From contig OX387608.1 in assembly GCA_947568835.1 (NCBI GenBank), positions 7,602,001 through 7,666,000 of the forward strand: 64,000 nt of DNA. The letters are read 5' to 3'. A program made the translations under genes and the position numbers. Positions 47,716 to 57,719 of the stretch are shown piece by piece (the stretch's first letter is position 1; every line of letters starts with the position of its first letter). Under the pieces are notes generated by a model that saw only the letters and a program-made list of their open reading frames with translations, was not told where the DNA came from and did not search any database. Source of the stretch: Protonemura montana. Lineage: Eukaryota; Arthropoda; Insecta; Plecoptera; Nemouridae.

Positions 47716-48254
47716 TTAAAATGAGCGCTGACCCGCTCTAACTGTTAATTAAACACTAAATATTATTAAGCATTTTTTCTTTACCCTTAAACGTTAAGTG
47801 ATTGCAAACAAACAAATTTCTCTTTAATTTTTCGCAGACAAATAAAGGAATAAATAGATGTTGACTTTCGCTCTTGACAGCTTCCCAAATTCGTTACCAA
47901 TCAACGCCCAGGGGCTGAAAACTCCGAGCAGTGGGTGGCATCGAATTTTGTAATCAGACGAAACACCAGTGGAATGGGGCGCTAGAAGAGGAACTAGGTC
48001 AACTAGGTCTCCGATTTCGTAGTTGCGTGGGCGCGTAGTTGCGTATTGAAGGCGGATTTTAATGAAAATTGCTAGAATAAATTCGCTTTATATTCAGTGA
48101 AATGTAAAATGTAATACAGAACACGTATTTGATACGCCGACTATTCACTGCCTTGATAATATCAATGTTGAGATCATTGCACATTCATAGAACAAAGTAT
48201 TCCACCGTTGAGTATTCCACATTCGCGAAGCTTTATTCTTCGCTAGAAAAGCGG

Positions 48255-48291
48255 ATTACTTTTTGAAGCGCTTCGTGCTTCAAAAAGTAAT
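48255..48291. repeat. 15-bp-stem hairpin
   Basis: ATTACTTTTTGAAGC and its exact complement are separated by 7 nt. The loop is GCTTCGT. Confidence 0.92.
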
Positions 48292-48611
48292 GCGAGAACC
48301 GGCTCGAGCTTACAATTATTTTCTATGTCGTCTGCCAAATGAAGCATCGTTCAACATAATCCGCTTGAAGCTACACAAAATATATAAATATCTTCAAAGC
48401 TTACTGGCTGATTCCTATTCAGGATGCTTAGTAAAATTACTACGCTCAGTCTTGCAGCCAGGATATCAGGGGGGTTAAAAGTAGACAATAATTCTAATAA
48501 TAATAGCAATACAGGTATTTTTCTCTGTCCCGATTGGTCATACAGCACGGGTCATGCCATTTCATGTGTTCTTAGATATTGATTTTTGCTGGTGACACAA
48601 ACGATGATGAA

Positions 48612-48700
48612 CAAACTGTTTGGCCTGTTGGGAACATTGGTCCTCGTGAGATCACCGAAGTCTACACTGAGCTGGTTTAAGTATTGGATGGGTGAAAATA
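48612..48700 (+). repeat. 5S-derived SINE, head only
   Basis: AACTGTTTGGCCTGTTGGGA, CCTCGTGAGATCACCGAAGT, GTATTGGATGGGTGA. The body is missing after the box-C region. Confidence 0.8.
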
Positions 48701-49090
48701 CCCTCAAGTACAGAGTGCCTTTGTAACCGTACCTCTCGAGTTTGTGGTTACAGCAATTTGATACATTTCAGTTAGTCACGTTAATTACCTAGATTTTATT
48801 GCTTTATTATGACTTTAAACCCAACCCGGGCTACCTGAACCCTTGTATTCTATACTCAAAGGTGGTATTACACGTCTGTACTCTTTCTTATCAGAGAAGT
48901 CCAGTTATCAGACAGAACGACATCGATCATATCGTTCCTACTCTTGTTTGTAATTTAGTGAGGGTTTGTGAAATCTATCGGTACCAATAACCGCCAGCCA
49001 AAATAATTCTACATGCTCTTGGATCCTTTTTGGACAGTTTTCTTAAACTCACACGCTTCTTTGCATGTTGGTGAACAGTCTATCTCTCCT

Positions 49091-49503
49091 TATTGTTCTC
49101 GGGAGATCACCGAAGTTGAGCAATACTGCGCTGAGTCAGGTATTGGATGGGCGACCATCTTACATATTACCAGTTCTGTTCGGGAGAGAGGTTGGAGGGA
49201 TGAAAGTAAGTACTACAGCAACTTCATACGCCATGGTTATCTTCCTCTCGACAGCATGGATTTGTAGAGGAATCCTGCGGTTCGAGTTGTACCGTCCTTC
49301 GGAAAGGACGTTAAGCCCTTGGTCCCCGTCGACAGGAGTAGGCTACGTGCCGGCATCGGGTTTCCCCTCCTAACCCTTCTAGGCTTGGTTAGGTTCATCA
49401 TCATCATCCTCACCATCATCCACTCATTCGCCGACGCTATTACACCAGTGCCACACGGCCCGTTGTCAAAATAGTGCGTCGTTAAACACAATAATCAATC
49501 AAC
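49091..49503 (+). repeat. 5S-derived SINE, nearly complete
   Basis: It begins at TTGTTCTCGGGAGATCACCG with box A (AAGTTGAGCAATACTGC) and box C (GGATGGGCGACC), then the body and an AATCAATCAACAAAC tail. The first ~30 nt of the usual head differ. Confidence 0.92.
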
Positions 49504-51179
49504 AAACACCGAAAAAAATCAAAGTGGAGCTCCCAAGAAAATATGTATCAAGGTCATATTTATAAGTAAATTACGAGTTCCGAGCAAACATTTGATATTA
49601 TTTGAAGCTTTGTCAGGCCTCAGGAATTCTAAGGCAAGAATATTAGGGACTCAACTTTGATTGTTCGCTTGTACCTACCACTGCGCGGATTTATTTTGAG
49701 AGCCTTGAGAGAAACTGTTTGGGGCTCTAGCCAGGGTCTGTAAATCTGCAGAGTTGCATTATTTAAATTCAAATAAGTACCCAGTATAAAGGCACTCGAT
49801 TATTTCTCAAGTCTTATTTATTTTTCGAAAAAAAAAATGTAAAATTAAAAAGGGTACGTAGGTGTTTTTAATGCGAACTGTTTTGTCCTGTACGGGACCA
49901 GCCCGTGACCGTGGTCAAGTACCCTTCTGTCCTCTCCTGGCTAAGCCACTGAATATTTACATACTGCTGCTGAAATATTGTTTTATTTTATTCTAAAAAA
50001 CAGTGTTACTTCTACAAAATCTTTTTCACTTCACATAAACCTAGATTCTTTTCAAAATAGATTTATCAAAATGGTTGATCCTCTTTATGCAATCCTATCT
50101 CACTGGAAGTTTCCTGCTCAGGCAAGGAAACGCCTACGCACCATATCTATGCTATCAGATCGATGTGCAGAGAAAAGATCTTACCTACAAGTTTTTGCAA
50201 CTTTTTTGCTCGGAAATAATCTTTTTCTCAGTAACGAGGTCGTTGCACCATCTCGAAGAGCGGCCTAGCAACGCACCGAGTCTTTAACGAGCCTTCGTTA
50301 TTTTCAACCCTACAGCAAGTCAAAGGGAATTCATCGCATCGAATTCACTGTATGAAAGAAACACGTCAAGTAAAAATTGTATAACATTTATTGGCGAATT
50401 TCCTCGAATTTCACAGTAACTAGGGGTTAAAAATAATACTATGATATGTAACGAGTTTATTCAAGGGTCTACTCTATCAAAATAAGTCTATCAATATCTA
50501 ATTGTCAGTGTTAATGACCTTTATATAATCTAGAATGGTCTTCTAAGCTTTCGCTTCTATTATTAGCGTCTATGACGGCTCAGGTGGTTCATATGGCACA
50601 ATTATTTTACCTACTTACTTCAGTTTGTCATATGATTTACACTGACGAGGACGTATCGTTATGGTTTTCTCTCATTTCGCTTTATACATTAAATTGAGAT
50701 CAGTTTTAGTTTCTCACAAAAGCAGGGAATCATAATTGTATTTTTTTTTTACACATTAAAAATGTTTAAAATGCTGAATTTTTATGCCTCACCTAAAAGC
50801 AATTTTAAACATGATATAGATATTTTTTTAGACAGTTCTACACAGTTTTGATTGATACGATATTATTTATGTATAGAAGAGTTAGAATTGACAACATTGC
50901 AGTATTGGAGGCTAATTTGTAACTACATTTATTGAACATTGTAAACACCTGAAGTTACCGTCTGTAAAAATCGGCAGATTTTGGGTGAAATGCTGTAAAT
51001 GTGATTATTTTTGTTCAGTTTCACGATAATATTGTCATAAAATAACTTACAGGATGCAAAACGATTGGTAGTATTATCCTTTTAAGACATCTCAGGTATA
51101 TAATATATAAAAGTAAAATCCGTCATTGGCTAGACATCATTTTATATGAAAAATGTTTTTAAAAACTATCAGGTATCGT
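49504..51179. other. Gene-free spacer, probably including the kinase 3' UTR
   Basis: No coding region is visible. The right part lies downstream of the minus-strand kinase. TTTATT motifs (AATAAA on the minus strand) at 50928-50933 and 50388-50393 could be its poly(A) signals, but I cannot choose. Confidence 0.5.
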
Positions 51180-51452
51180 TCAAATAAACACAAAATCGTC
51201 TTCGTCTGCCAGAATTTCGTCCTGATCATGACAATTAATACCAGACTCCAGCCACTCGGCTACCTTCGTCGCTTTCCTTTCCTGACCCCTCCCCGCCTCC
51301 ACCCTTGCCTGGATCGTGTCTATGTGGTACCCACTCAACGTAGCACTCTCAACCTCCTCTACCAACGTAGACAAACGCTCGCGCATCCTCATCGACGACC
51401 GATTGCTAACAACCGCCTCTTCTATCCGATCCTCCCAACCCCCGGCTTCTTC
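51180..51452 (-). CDS. Possible stop-codon readthrough extension of the SBK1/Meng-Po-like kinase
   Basis: Directly after the kinase TGA (51455-51453) the same frame stays open for 90 codons and ends in another TGA (51182-51180). The peptide begins EEAGGWEDRIEEAVV, has a probable amphipathic helix near MRERLSTLVEEVESA, and ends in the acidic DQDEILADEDDFVFI. Its base composition resembles the kinase body rather than the AT-rich spacer that follows. Regulated readthrough is well documented in arthropods. The alternative is an ordinary 3' UTR that happens to be open. No conserved domain is recognised. Confidence 0.4.
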   Translation of the reverse strand, partial: EEAGGWEDRIEEAVVSNRSSMRMRERLSTLVEEVESATLSGYHIDTIQARVEAGRGQERKATKVAEWLESGINCHDQDEILADEDDFVFI

Positions 51453-52598
51453 TCATAAAACGTCCACAGCCGGCGCCTGTTGAACATCGGTCGACAACAC
51501 CCACTCCCAAATCCTCTTCGTCATCACCTTCTGGTCGATTGTCGTCTCCAAACCATAGCTGCTCATCGTCTTCTTCAGTCTCAGTTTGCCGTCATCGACG
51601 GCGCGATCACCGTCCTCATTCTGATGCAGATACATGTTGACAGAGTCCTTTTTCCACCACTCCGTCGTCGACGCCGCGACGCCGCTTCCCGACGCCTTAC
51701 CGGCGACGAGCCACGCGTCTTTCAAGTACTTGTTGATCTCCGTCACTTTAGCGCGACCCTCCGGCTTGTGCTCGAAGAGGCGTTTGAAGAGGCGCAACGC
51801 TCGCGGCGTGAACCGCTTGAACTGCGCCGGTATCTTGGTGGTACGTCGCCGTTGCCAGCGAAAGAAGGCCGAGTATGCGGGGTCGGCGATCGAGTCGGCC
51901 GCCTGCCATGGAGGGTGTCCAGTCAGACAGACGAAGATGACAACGCCGAGCTGCCACACGTCTGCAGCTAGATGGCAGTGGTAGCGCTCGTTCCATACTA
52001 CCTCGCACACTTCAGGAGAAAGGAACTGGTGCCACGTACATCTGACCTTAGAAACGAGGCTACCGTGACGTCTGGTAGAACCAAAGTCGCAGAGTTTAAC
52101 CTTAGACATGTCGGGAGCAAAAACCAGCACGTTCTCGAGCTTGAGGTCGCGGTGAACGAGCTCTTTGGAGTGCAGGAATTCGAGGGCAAACGCCAACTGC
52201 TTGGCTATCAGCTTGCAAGATTCTTCGGGCAGCCCACCGGCCTTGACGTTGCCGGCAAGGTCGCCAAGCGGCGCGTACTCCTCGGCGAAGACAAAGTAGT
52301 CGTCGGCGCGAAACGCGACGTCGTAGACGGACAAGACGTTGGGGTGGGCGCTGAGATGGTAGCTGTAGTGAAACTCGCGGAAGAAGTCGCGAGCGACTGT
52401 CATCTCGGTGTGGACAGACTTGAGGACTACTGTGGTGTTGGTGCGGCGGTGGGTGGCGAGCAGGACCTTGGCGAAGCAGCCCTCGCCAAGGGTGCGGATC
52501 ACGGCATAGTCCTTGGGGAGGTTGACACGTTCGAGAGTGAACTCCTGGACGCGGTGGATGCGACTCTCTTTGTCGCTACGTGGCGTGGTCTCACGCAT
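51453..52598 (-). CDS. Serine/threonine kinase, SBK1 / Meng-Po-like
   Basis: A single coding exon gives 381 aa from the ATG at 52598. Kinase motifs: glycine loop LGEGCFAKV (37-45), VVLK with the ATP-binding Lys (60), EEYAPLGDLAGNV hinge region, catalytic loop HRDLKLEN (149-156), DFG (171-173), and a SPEV region in place of the usual APE. The C-terminal MSSYGLETTIDQ...TKRIWEWV block is, from memory, shared with arthropod homologues. SBK1 family kinases are cytosolic. Drosophila Meng-Po was reported to stabilise CrebB in memory formation. A longer frame reaches an ATG at 52679, but TTACAG at 52612-52607 is a good acceptor. I therefore start at MRETTPRSDKESR, which fits remembered homologues. 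An upstream 5' UTR exon at about 55373-55504 is likely. Confidence 0.92.
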   Translation of the reverse strand: MRETTPRSDKESRIHRVQEFTLERVNLPKDYAVIRTLGEGCFAKVLLATHRRTNTTVVLKSVHTEMTVARDFFREFHYSYHLSAHPNVLSVYDVAFRADDYFVFAEEYAPLGDLAGNVKAGGLPEESCKLIAKQLAFALEFLHSKELVHRDLKLENVLVFAPDMSKVKLCDFGSTRRHGSLVSKVRCTWHQFLSPEVCEVVWNERYHCHLAADVWQLGVVIFVCLTGHPPWQAADSIADPAYSAFFRWQRRRTTKIPAQFKRFTPRALRLFKRLFEHKPEGRAKVTEINKYLKDAWLVAGKASGSGVAASTTEWWKKDSVNMYLHQNEDGDRAVDDGKLRLKKTMSSYGLETTIDQKVMTKRIWEWVLSTDVQQAPAVDVL

Positions 52599-52788
52599 GA
52601 CGGCGTCTGTAACATCAGGAGGAATTTGGGCAATTAGAGATGATGGACACGGAGGCAAAGTAATCATGAGACACGACAAGAAATTCTCGTGTTACAAGAA
52701 ACTTGGTAAAGATCATCGATCTCCTTCAGTGTGTTGCTTGTAACTGTGTATTACTACTAAATATTAATAAATTATTAGTATGATAATC

Positions 52789-53040
52789 AAGGGGACCATT
52801 AGGCTTAACATTCCTTTGGAAGGACGGTACAGCGCGAACAACAAGATTCCTTCATACACCCATGGCTCCAAGAAGTTAATAAGCAATGCTAATGAAGTCG
52901 CTGTACTATCTTTCATCCCTCTAACCTCTCTCCCTAATAAAACAGGTCATGAGCATTTTGGTCACCCATCCAATACCCAATCCAGCTCAGTGTTGCTTAG
53001 CGTTGGTGATATCACGAGAACCGGTGTTCTCAAAACATAA
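52789..53040 (-). repeat. 5S-derived SINE, 3'-truncated
   Basis: Reverse orientation, from AAGGGGACCATTAGGCTTAA to ACGAGAACCGGTGTTCTCAA. The tail half (TAGGTTAGGTTCATC onward) is missing. Confidence 0.88.
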
Positions 53041-53185
53041 CACTGCTGCCATAAAGCACGATGTCGCGTTGGACTAACACAACACAACTTTCGCCGCCCA
53101 AGCACCAGGTGTCGAATCGATCGGGTCCCTCCCGTGCGTCGGGGGCAAAACACCTCGCGATCCCGCTCGCCCACGCGCTCCCGTC

Positions 53186-53193
53186 TATAAATA
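53186..53193 (+). promoter_or_regulatory. TATA-like box in a GC-rich block
   Basis: TATAAATA is followed 14 nt later by TCAGT, an arthropod initiator-like sequence, inside a CpG-rich segment (53060-53230). The spacing is shorter than the usual ~30 nt, and no plus-strand exon follows, so a working promoter is uncertain. Confidence 0.25.
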
Positions 53194-53523
53194 GCCCACT
53201 CAGTCGAGCGGCGACGACATGCGCTGTCACGCTAGGGGATGCTGATTGGCGGGAAATTGGGGATGAAATCTTACGGTTGTTTTGATGCCACTAGGGAGTA
53301 AGGGTGGAAAGACTTTCGTTTAGGAAGATGGCGCGTGCGGCATGCGGCAACGAAACACGTCGAAATTTGGTAGAGATATTTTCGAAATAAATCTTTATTT
53401 CGGACCCCGTGCTTGAAAATAGTTCGATGGTTAAGTGGTTTTAACGAATCTCCCGAACATAACTGGTCACGAGTGTTATGGTCAGCCATCACATATTTAT
53501 ATTCATGACAATATTCATTGTTT

Positions 53524-53912
53524 ATTGTGGTTTAACGACGCACTGTTTTGACAACTGACCCTGCGGCACTGGTCTAATGGCGTCGGTGAATGAGCGAATG
53601 ATTAAATAGATGATGATGAAACTAACCTAGCCTAGAAGGGAGGAGCCTACTCCTGTCGAAGAGCACCATGGGGACCACCGGCTTAACATCCCTTCCGAAG
53701 GACGGTACGACGCGAACAACAGAATTCCTCCACAAATCCATGCTGTCGATAGGTTGACAAGCAAGGCGAATGAGTTGCTGTACTAACTTTCATCCCTCCA
53801 ATCTCTCTCCCGAACAGAACTGGTCATGTGTATAATGGTCACCCATCCAATACCTGACTCAACGCAGTGTTTCTTACGAGAACCGGTGTTTCCAACATGC
53901 CAAACCGTTCGG
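53524..53912 (-). repeat. 5S-derived SINE, nearly complete
   Basis: Reverse orientation, from TTATTGTGGTTTAACGACGC to the AACATGCCAAACCGTTCGG head. There is a small deletion around the GGAGGGGAAACC segment and a damaged box A (CAGTGTTTCTTACGAG). Confidence 0.92.
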
Positions 53913-54285
53913 CGACCATTAGAGCTCCATTACGAGGAGGAAAACAAGGATCCTGCCACGGAACGTCTTTCATTATGACAAAGTGGTCAGCATCAATGCA
54001 GAACATCCTCTAAGTGGAATGACCAGCGCGTTTACATTGCAGAAACAAAAAGCGAATTATTTTCAGGCACTCCTTTGTCAGAAATCGAAACGCTATAAAG
54101 TTCAGGACTCCCAGACCAATCACGTGTCAGCCAGCTACGTCACGACCCAACTGATCCACAAGCCGAGATCACGTGACTCAGATCAATCCTTCACCATCAG
54201 CCCCAGAGATCGTCTCGACACCGGCCAACGAAATGAGATTATGTGACGACAACCCAGGCCAGCACCGCTCGGTCGATATGGCGCC

Positions 54286-54335
54286 GACGTCACTCTGTGA
54301 CGTCACTACCGGAGCGAAGCTCCCCTCTGACGTCA
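54286..54335. promoter_or_regulatory. Cluster of three CRE (CREB/ATF) sites
   Basis: GACGTCA at 54286-54292 and perfect TGACGTCA palindromes at 54298-54305 and 54328-54335 lie within 50 bp. TACGTCAC near 54137 and CACGTG E-boxes near 54121 and 54170 flank them. It lies about 1.2 kb inside the inferred kinase transcription unit. Confidence 0.6.
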
Positions 54336-55372
54336 CGTCGAGGCTTGCCTGGGATGACAATACCAGTGTTTAGGGTGCTGGACGGGGGGGAAGGGGAGCG
54401 TTGGAGAGGGTGCACGCTCGGGCCACGCGAAGGGGGTGAGTGTATTTGCGGACGCTTCGAGACTTTACTCTAGAGGGTTGTGCATTATCAACGAAGGGCT
54501 TGCTTGTTTGCAAGAGAAGATGAGTGATTTTTGGACAAAGGACACAAATGTGATTGGTTTTTGAGAGTTTTTTGATGACTTAACTTTAAGTCATCTTTAA
54601 AACTGAAAATTACTCACCTAATGAGCGCCAAATATTGTATAACCAAAACCTTCAAAGCTTTGTACAGTTTTTAAGCAAAACATACGTAGATTTTTCTTAC
54701 AAAATTCCTCTTCCCCAACTTTCATGTCTCTCTTTTCGGGCAGAAAAACGTTTCGAAACATTCATGTCTCAACCCCTTGAACCACTGAACGACAACCCCC
54801 CCGACCGCTTTCCCTGCTCGCGCCAAGGCCACTGCTTCCCGCGAAGGACGAGCACTGTATGAGTCAATTTCCCTAGACGCGTTCACACACTCGTTACCTC
54901 TGCGTACACACACACATTTACACATCGTGTCTGGCCAAACAAAAACGACCTTCAGTCTCACTATCTCATTAAAAACTTGCGCTATAAACACTTTCTTTCA
55001 TCGTATTCGAGTTTCAGAACCCCTGAACTGAAAAGTAGAAGCGTAATCTCAAAAAAGAAGCCTTTTAGATAATTTCTATAACATCTTCTATGTTCAAAAT
55101 ACAAAATTTTACAATTCTAACGTTTAAAAAAAAATGTCACTTTCGAAGTGGCCTTGGCTACAACATTCAAGTGATCGACACACTGCAAAAGATTATTTAT
55201 GTTCAAAATATCTCTCACTGTAACTAAAACAAATGTGCAATCATCCTGTCAAAATGTTTAAGAATAAAAGAGGAAAATAAACCATTAAACCTTCCCTTGA
55301 TCTAGTCCCAGTATAAAATTCCTTCTTTAAGATGAAATTAAAAAACATCTTTCTTTAAAGCCTAGTACTCAC

Positions 55373-55504
55373 CTGTAAAATCTTGACCCACGATTGGCGA
55401 GTTAATTGACAGTTTCACTCTCCCTGACAACCCTAATGCAGCGTTCTTCCGTCCAATCTCGCGACACGTTTCATCTCCGCACTGTTACCAACGCAACTGA
55501 AGCT
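55373..55504 (-). other. Inferred non-coding first exon of the kinase
   Basis: It is bounded by an initiator-like TCAGC/TCAGT (A at 55504 or 55498) below a TATA box and by a CAG/GTGAGT donor. It contains one short upstream ORF (ATG at 55474, 13 codons, TAG) and no start in frame with the kinase. The evidence is motif-based only. Confidence 0.4.
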
Positions 55505-55524
55505 GAGTTGCGTGGAGAACCCTG

Positions 55525-55532
55525 TATATATA
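55525..55532 (-). promoter_or_regulatory. TATA box, candidate kinase core promoter
   Basis: TATATATA is palindromic. On the minus strand TCAG with A at 55504 lies 28 nt downstream and TCAGT with A at 55498 lies 34 nt downstream, around the normal TATA-initiator distance. The surrounding 55440-55620 is GC-richer than its flanks. Confidence 0.45.
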
Positions 55533-55897
55533 GCGTACTAGATGCGGGTGGCAATGCGCAAGCGTTGGGAGTTGCGTTGAGGGGTTGCTCTGTAGCTTTG
55601 AGCGCGATGAGATGAGAGATTCGGTAAGGAAATCGCTGTTTTGTGAAATGAATTCACAAGTTGCATGAACGGTGAAGTGGTTTAGAGCAGTGATCTGATG
55701 GATGATACAGTTGATGGTTTTGCTGTTTTGTTTGAATTTTGGTTCTAATAATCAGTGACCATCTGCTGCTCACTATAGCCCTGAAGATGTCGGTACCAAC
55801 GCAGATGAAACGTCGATCTAGGTCCTGTTTGGGACCAAAAGTCAATAAATTCAGAGCAAGACCGTCAACTACATCACCATTTACAAATTATGATGGT

Positions 55898-56036
55898 TTT
55901 TTGACTCATGTTTACTTGATTTATCCTTAGCACTAGTTTTAATAAAAACTATTTGAAATGGGCTTTGAATACTAAGTAAAGGAGGAATTTCAGTTGTCCT
56001 TTACTTAGCATTCAAAACCCATTTCAAGTAGTTTTT
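55898..56036. repeat. Family C hairpin MITE-like foldback
   Basis: About 40-bp arms (55937-55976 and about 55990-56036) pair almost perfectly: ACTATTTGAAATGGGCTTTG against its complement, ending AAGTAAAGGA. A loop of about 13 nt separates them. The left flank CCTTAGCACTAGTTTTAAT is shared with the copy at 23992. Confidence 0.85.
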
Positions 56037-56702
56037 GTTATTTACAAATTAGTTTGAAAAAAGTTTAAAAATTGTTGATAAAGAAACTTATTTACATTCT
56101 AAATTCTGTTAGACCTTGCGGTAGTACCTACAGCAAATGGTATTGGATAGTTTAAATGTTTTATTGCTCATGGTTGATCAAATTACATGAATAAAATACA
56201 TCTATGGCATTGTCCTGCTTGTCCAAAGTTCATCGATACCGTTCGTGCTCCAACTTCAAATCATATCCCACTCGTCGTCGATGCGTTCAGTGAATGAGAG
56301 CTTTGATCGATGTCGAGGGTGCCCCGGGCTAAGCCTGGAATGTTGGAGGGAGAAGGGGGGGATCATTGCAGTAATTTCACTGTAAAAATAATAACGAAAA
56401 GGACATTTTTTAATTACTAATTACTTTTTTAGCTATATAGGTCACAAGCGAACAAATATTATTAAAAGTATAACACGTTATATGTTATTTTGTATGAAAT
56501 TGAAAATTAATGTCGATTTAAATGTACTCATGGCTCATCTACAATTAGCACAGCCATAAACGTAACATTTAAATAGCAAAACACATACACTTGCGATAAG
56601 AGATAGCAACATAACAATGCATAGTTACACAACGTATAGATGTATTGTAAAGGTGAAATTTTAACCAGCCCTTTAGGCTCAAAATCACCTAGAAATATTC
56701 AA
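56037..56702. other. Gene-free AT-rich spacer
   Basis: No feature recognised. Confidence 0.6.
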
Positions 56703-56703
56703 A

Positions 56704-57123
56704 CCGAACGGTTTGGCGTGTTGGAAACACCGGTTCTTGTGAGATTACCTAAGTTAAGCAATACTGCGCTGGGTCAGGTATTGGATGAGTGGCCATGATA
56801 CATATGGCCAGAGAGGTTGGAGGGATGAAAGTTAGTACAGCAAATTCTTCACCTTGCTTATGAACCTCTTGACAGCATGGATTTGTGGATAAATCCTGCT
56901 GTTCGAGTTGTACCGTCCTTCGGAAGAGACGTTAAGTCGGTGGTCACCTTGGTGCTATTTAACAGGAGAAGGCTACGTGCCGACACCGGGTTTTTCCCTC
57001 TTCCCTTCTAGGCTAGGTTAGGTTCATCATCATTCTCATCATCATCCGCTCATTCACCGACGCCATTTGACCAGTGCTGCTGGGCCCGTTGACAAAACAG
57101 TGCTTTGTTAAACCACAACAATC
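56704..57123 (+). repeat. 5S-derived SINE, full length
   Basis: Starts CCGAACGGTTTGGCGTGTTG, with ACACCGGTTCTTGTGAGATT, AAGTTAAGCAATACTGC, body GTACCGTCCTTCGGAAGAGA, and ends TTAAACCACAACAATCG. A short deletion removes part of the GACCAGTTCTGTTCGGGAG stretch. Confidence 0.95.
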
Positions 57124-57719
57124 GAGAAATATTCACAATTTTAAATTAATTTTTTATTTTTTTTTATTTAATGCTAAAAATGCCTTTTCTCTATTTTTGT
57201 TTTGTTAAGACTTATCAAGTAATTCATGCAGAATGACTCAACACAAATTACAACGTGATTCAGCTGGAATACTTAGATAATAAGTTTAATCAAGCAAGAA
57301 CAGAGGTTTTTTAACTATTTTTAACTCAATTTTTCAAATGCCCATCTTACCACAACATTATCGACTGAAAGTAAACCAGACTTATCCAAACCCAGCCCGG
57401 GGCTCACCCTTACATCGGCTACGTGATGGACGCGTGCTATGGGGGTTGGGCGTGGGGGCGATTGCCTCACACGTGTCAGAATGAGGGGTGGTGAGGGGGG
57501 GGGGGGGGGGCACGTGACAGGCGAGTGCTGGGAGCGTGGGAAGGAATCGCAGTCGTCGGCTGACGCCGATGATTTCGATTGTTCGATTGCGGTGGAGTCG
57601 TTATGAAATGCAAAGTCCCAGTATTGTGTTTTTTTTTTTTTTTTTTTTTTTTAGAAAAAAGTGAATTTGATGGTGGAGAATCTATGGCAAAAAAGTAATA
57701 AATAAAAGTTATCATATTA
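57124..57719. other. Spacer with homopolymer runs
   Basis: A run of 14 G lies near 57497-57510 and a run of 22 T near 57630-57651. No gene is supported; the minus ORF across the T run is low complexity. Confidence 0.65.

Larger units (their letters stand above)
52607..55372 (-). other. Inferred first intron of the kinase gene
   Basis: On the minus strand a perfect donor TTTTACAG/GTGAGT (exon ends 55373) and the acceptor TTACAG (ending 52607) frame a 2.77 kb intron. It holds two antisense-coordinate 5S-SINEs, a GC-rich block (53060-53290) and a cluster of CREB-type sites (54286-54335). ORFs inside it show no domain. Confidence 0.5.

Noticed and set aside
51453..51455. TGA as a selenocysteine codon
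   Set aside because: The kinase family has no selenoprotein members that I know, and no SECIS-like structure was apparent downstream. Readthrough is the simpler idea.
51480..52637. Long plus-strand ORFs (51480-51971 and 51972-52637)
   Set aside because: They lie opposite the kinase exon, whose translation has every kinase motif. The plus frames are shadows of GC-rich coding DNA.
52599..52679. Start of the kinase at the ATG at 52679 (27 extra residues)
   Set aside because: The extra segment includes a pyrimidine-rich TTACAG acceptor and does not resemble the family N-terminus. I kept the start at 52598.
55780..55830. GAAGATGTCGG...GATGAAACGTCGATC as a retroelement tail
   Set aside because: Similar motifs occur near the ends of some LINE or Penelope-like elements, but no coding part or second copy of this stretch is visible, so I cannot assign it.
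57497..57651. G-run and T-run as a regulatory or quadruplex element
   Set aside because: A single G tract is not a standard four-tract quadruplex, and homopolymer lengths are prone to sequencing error.
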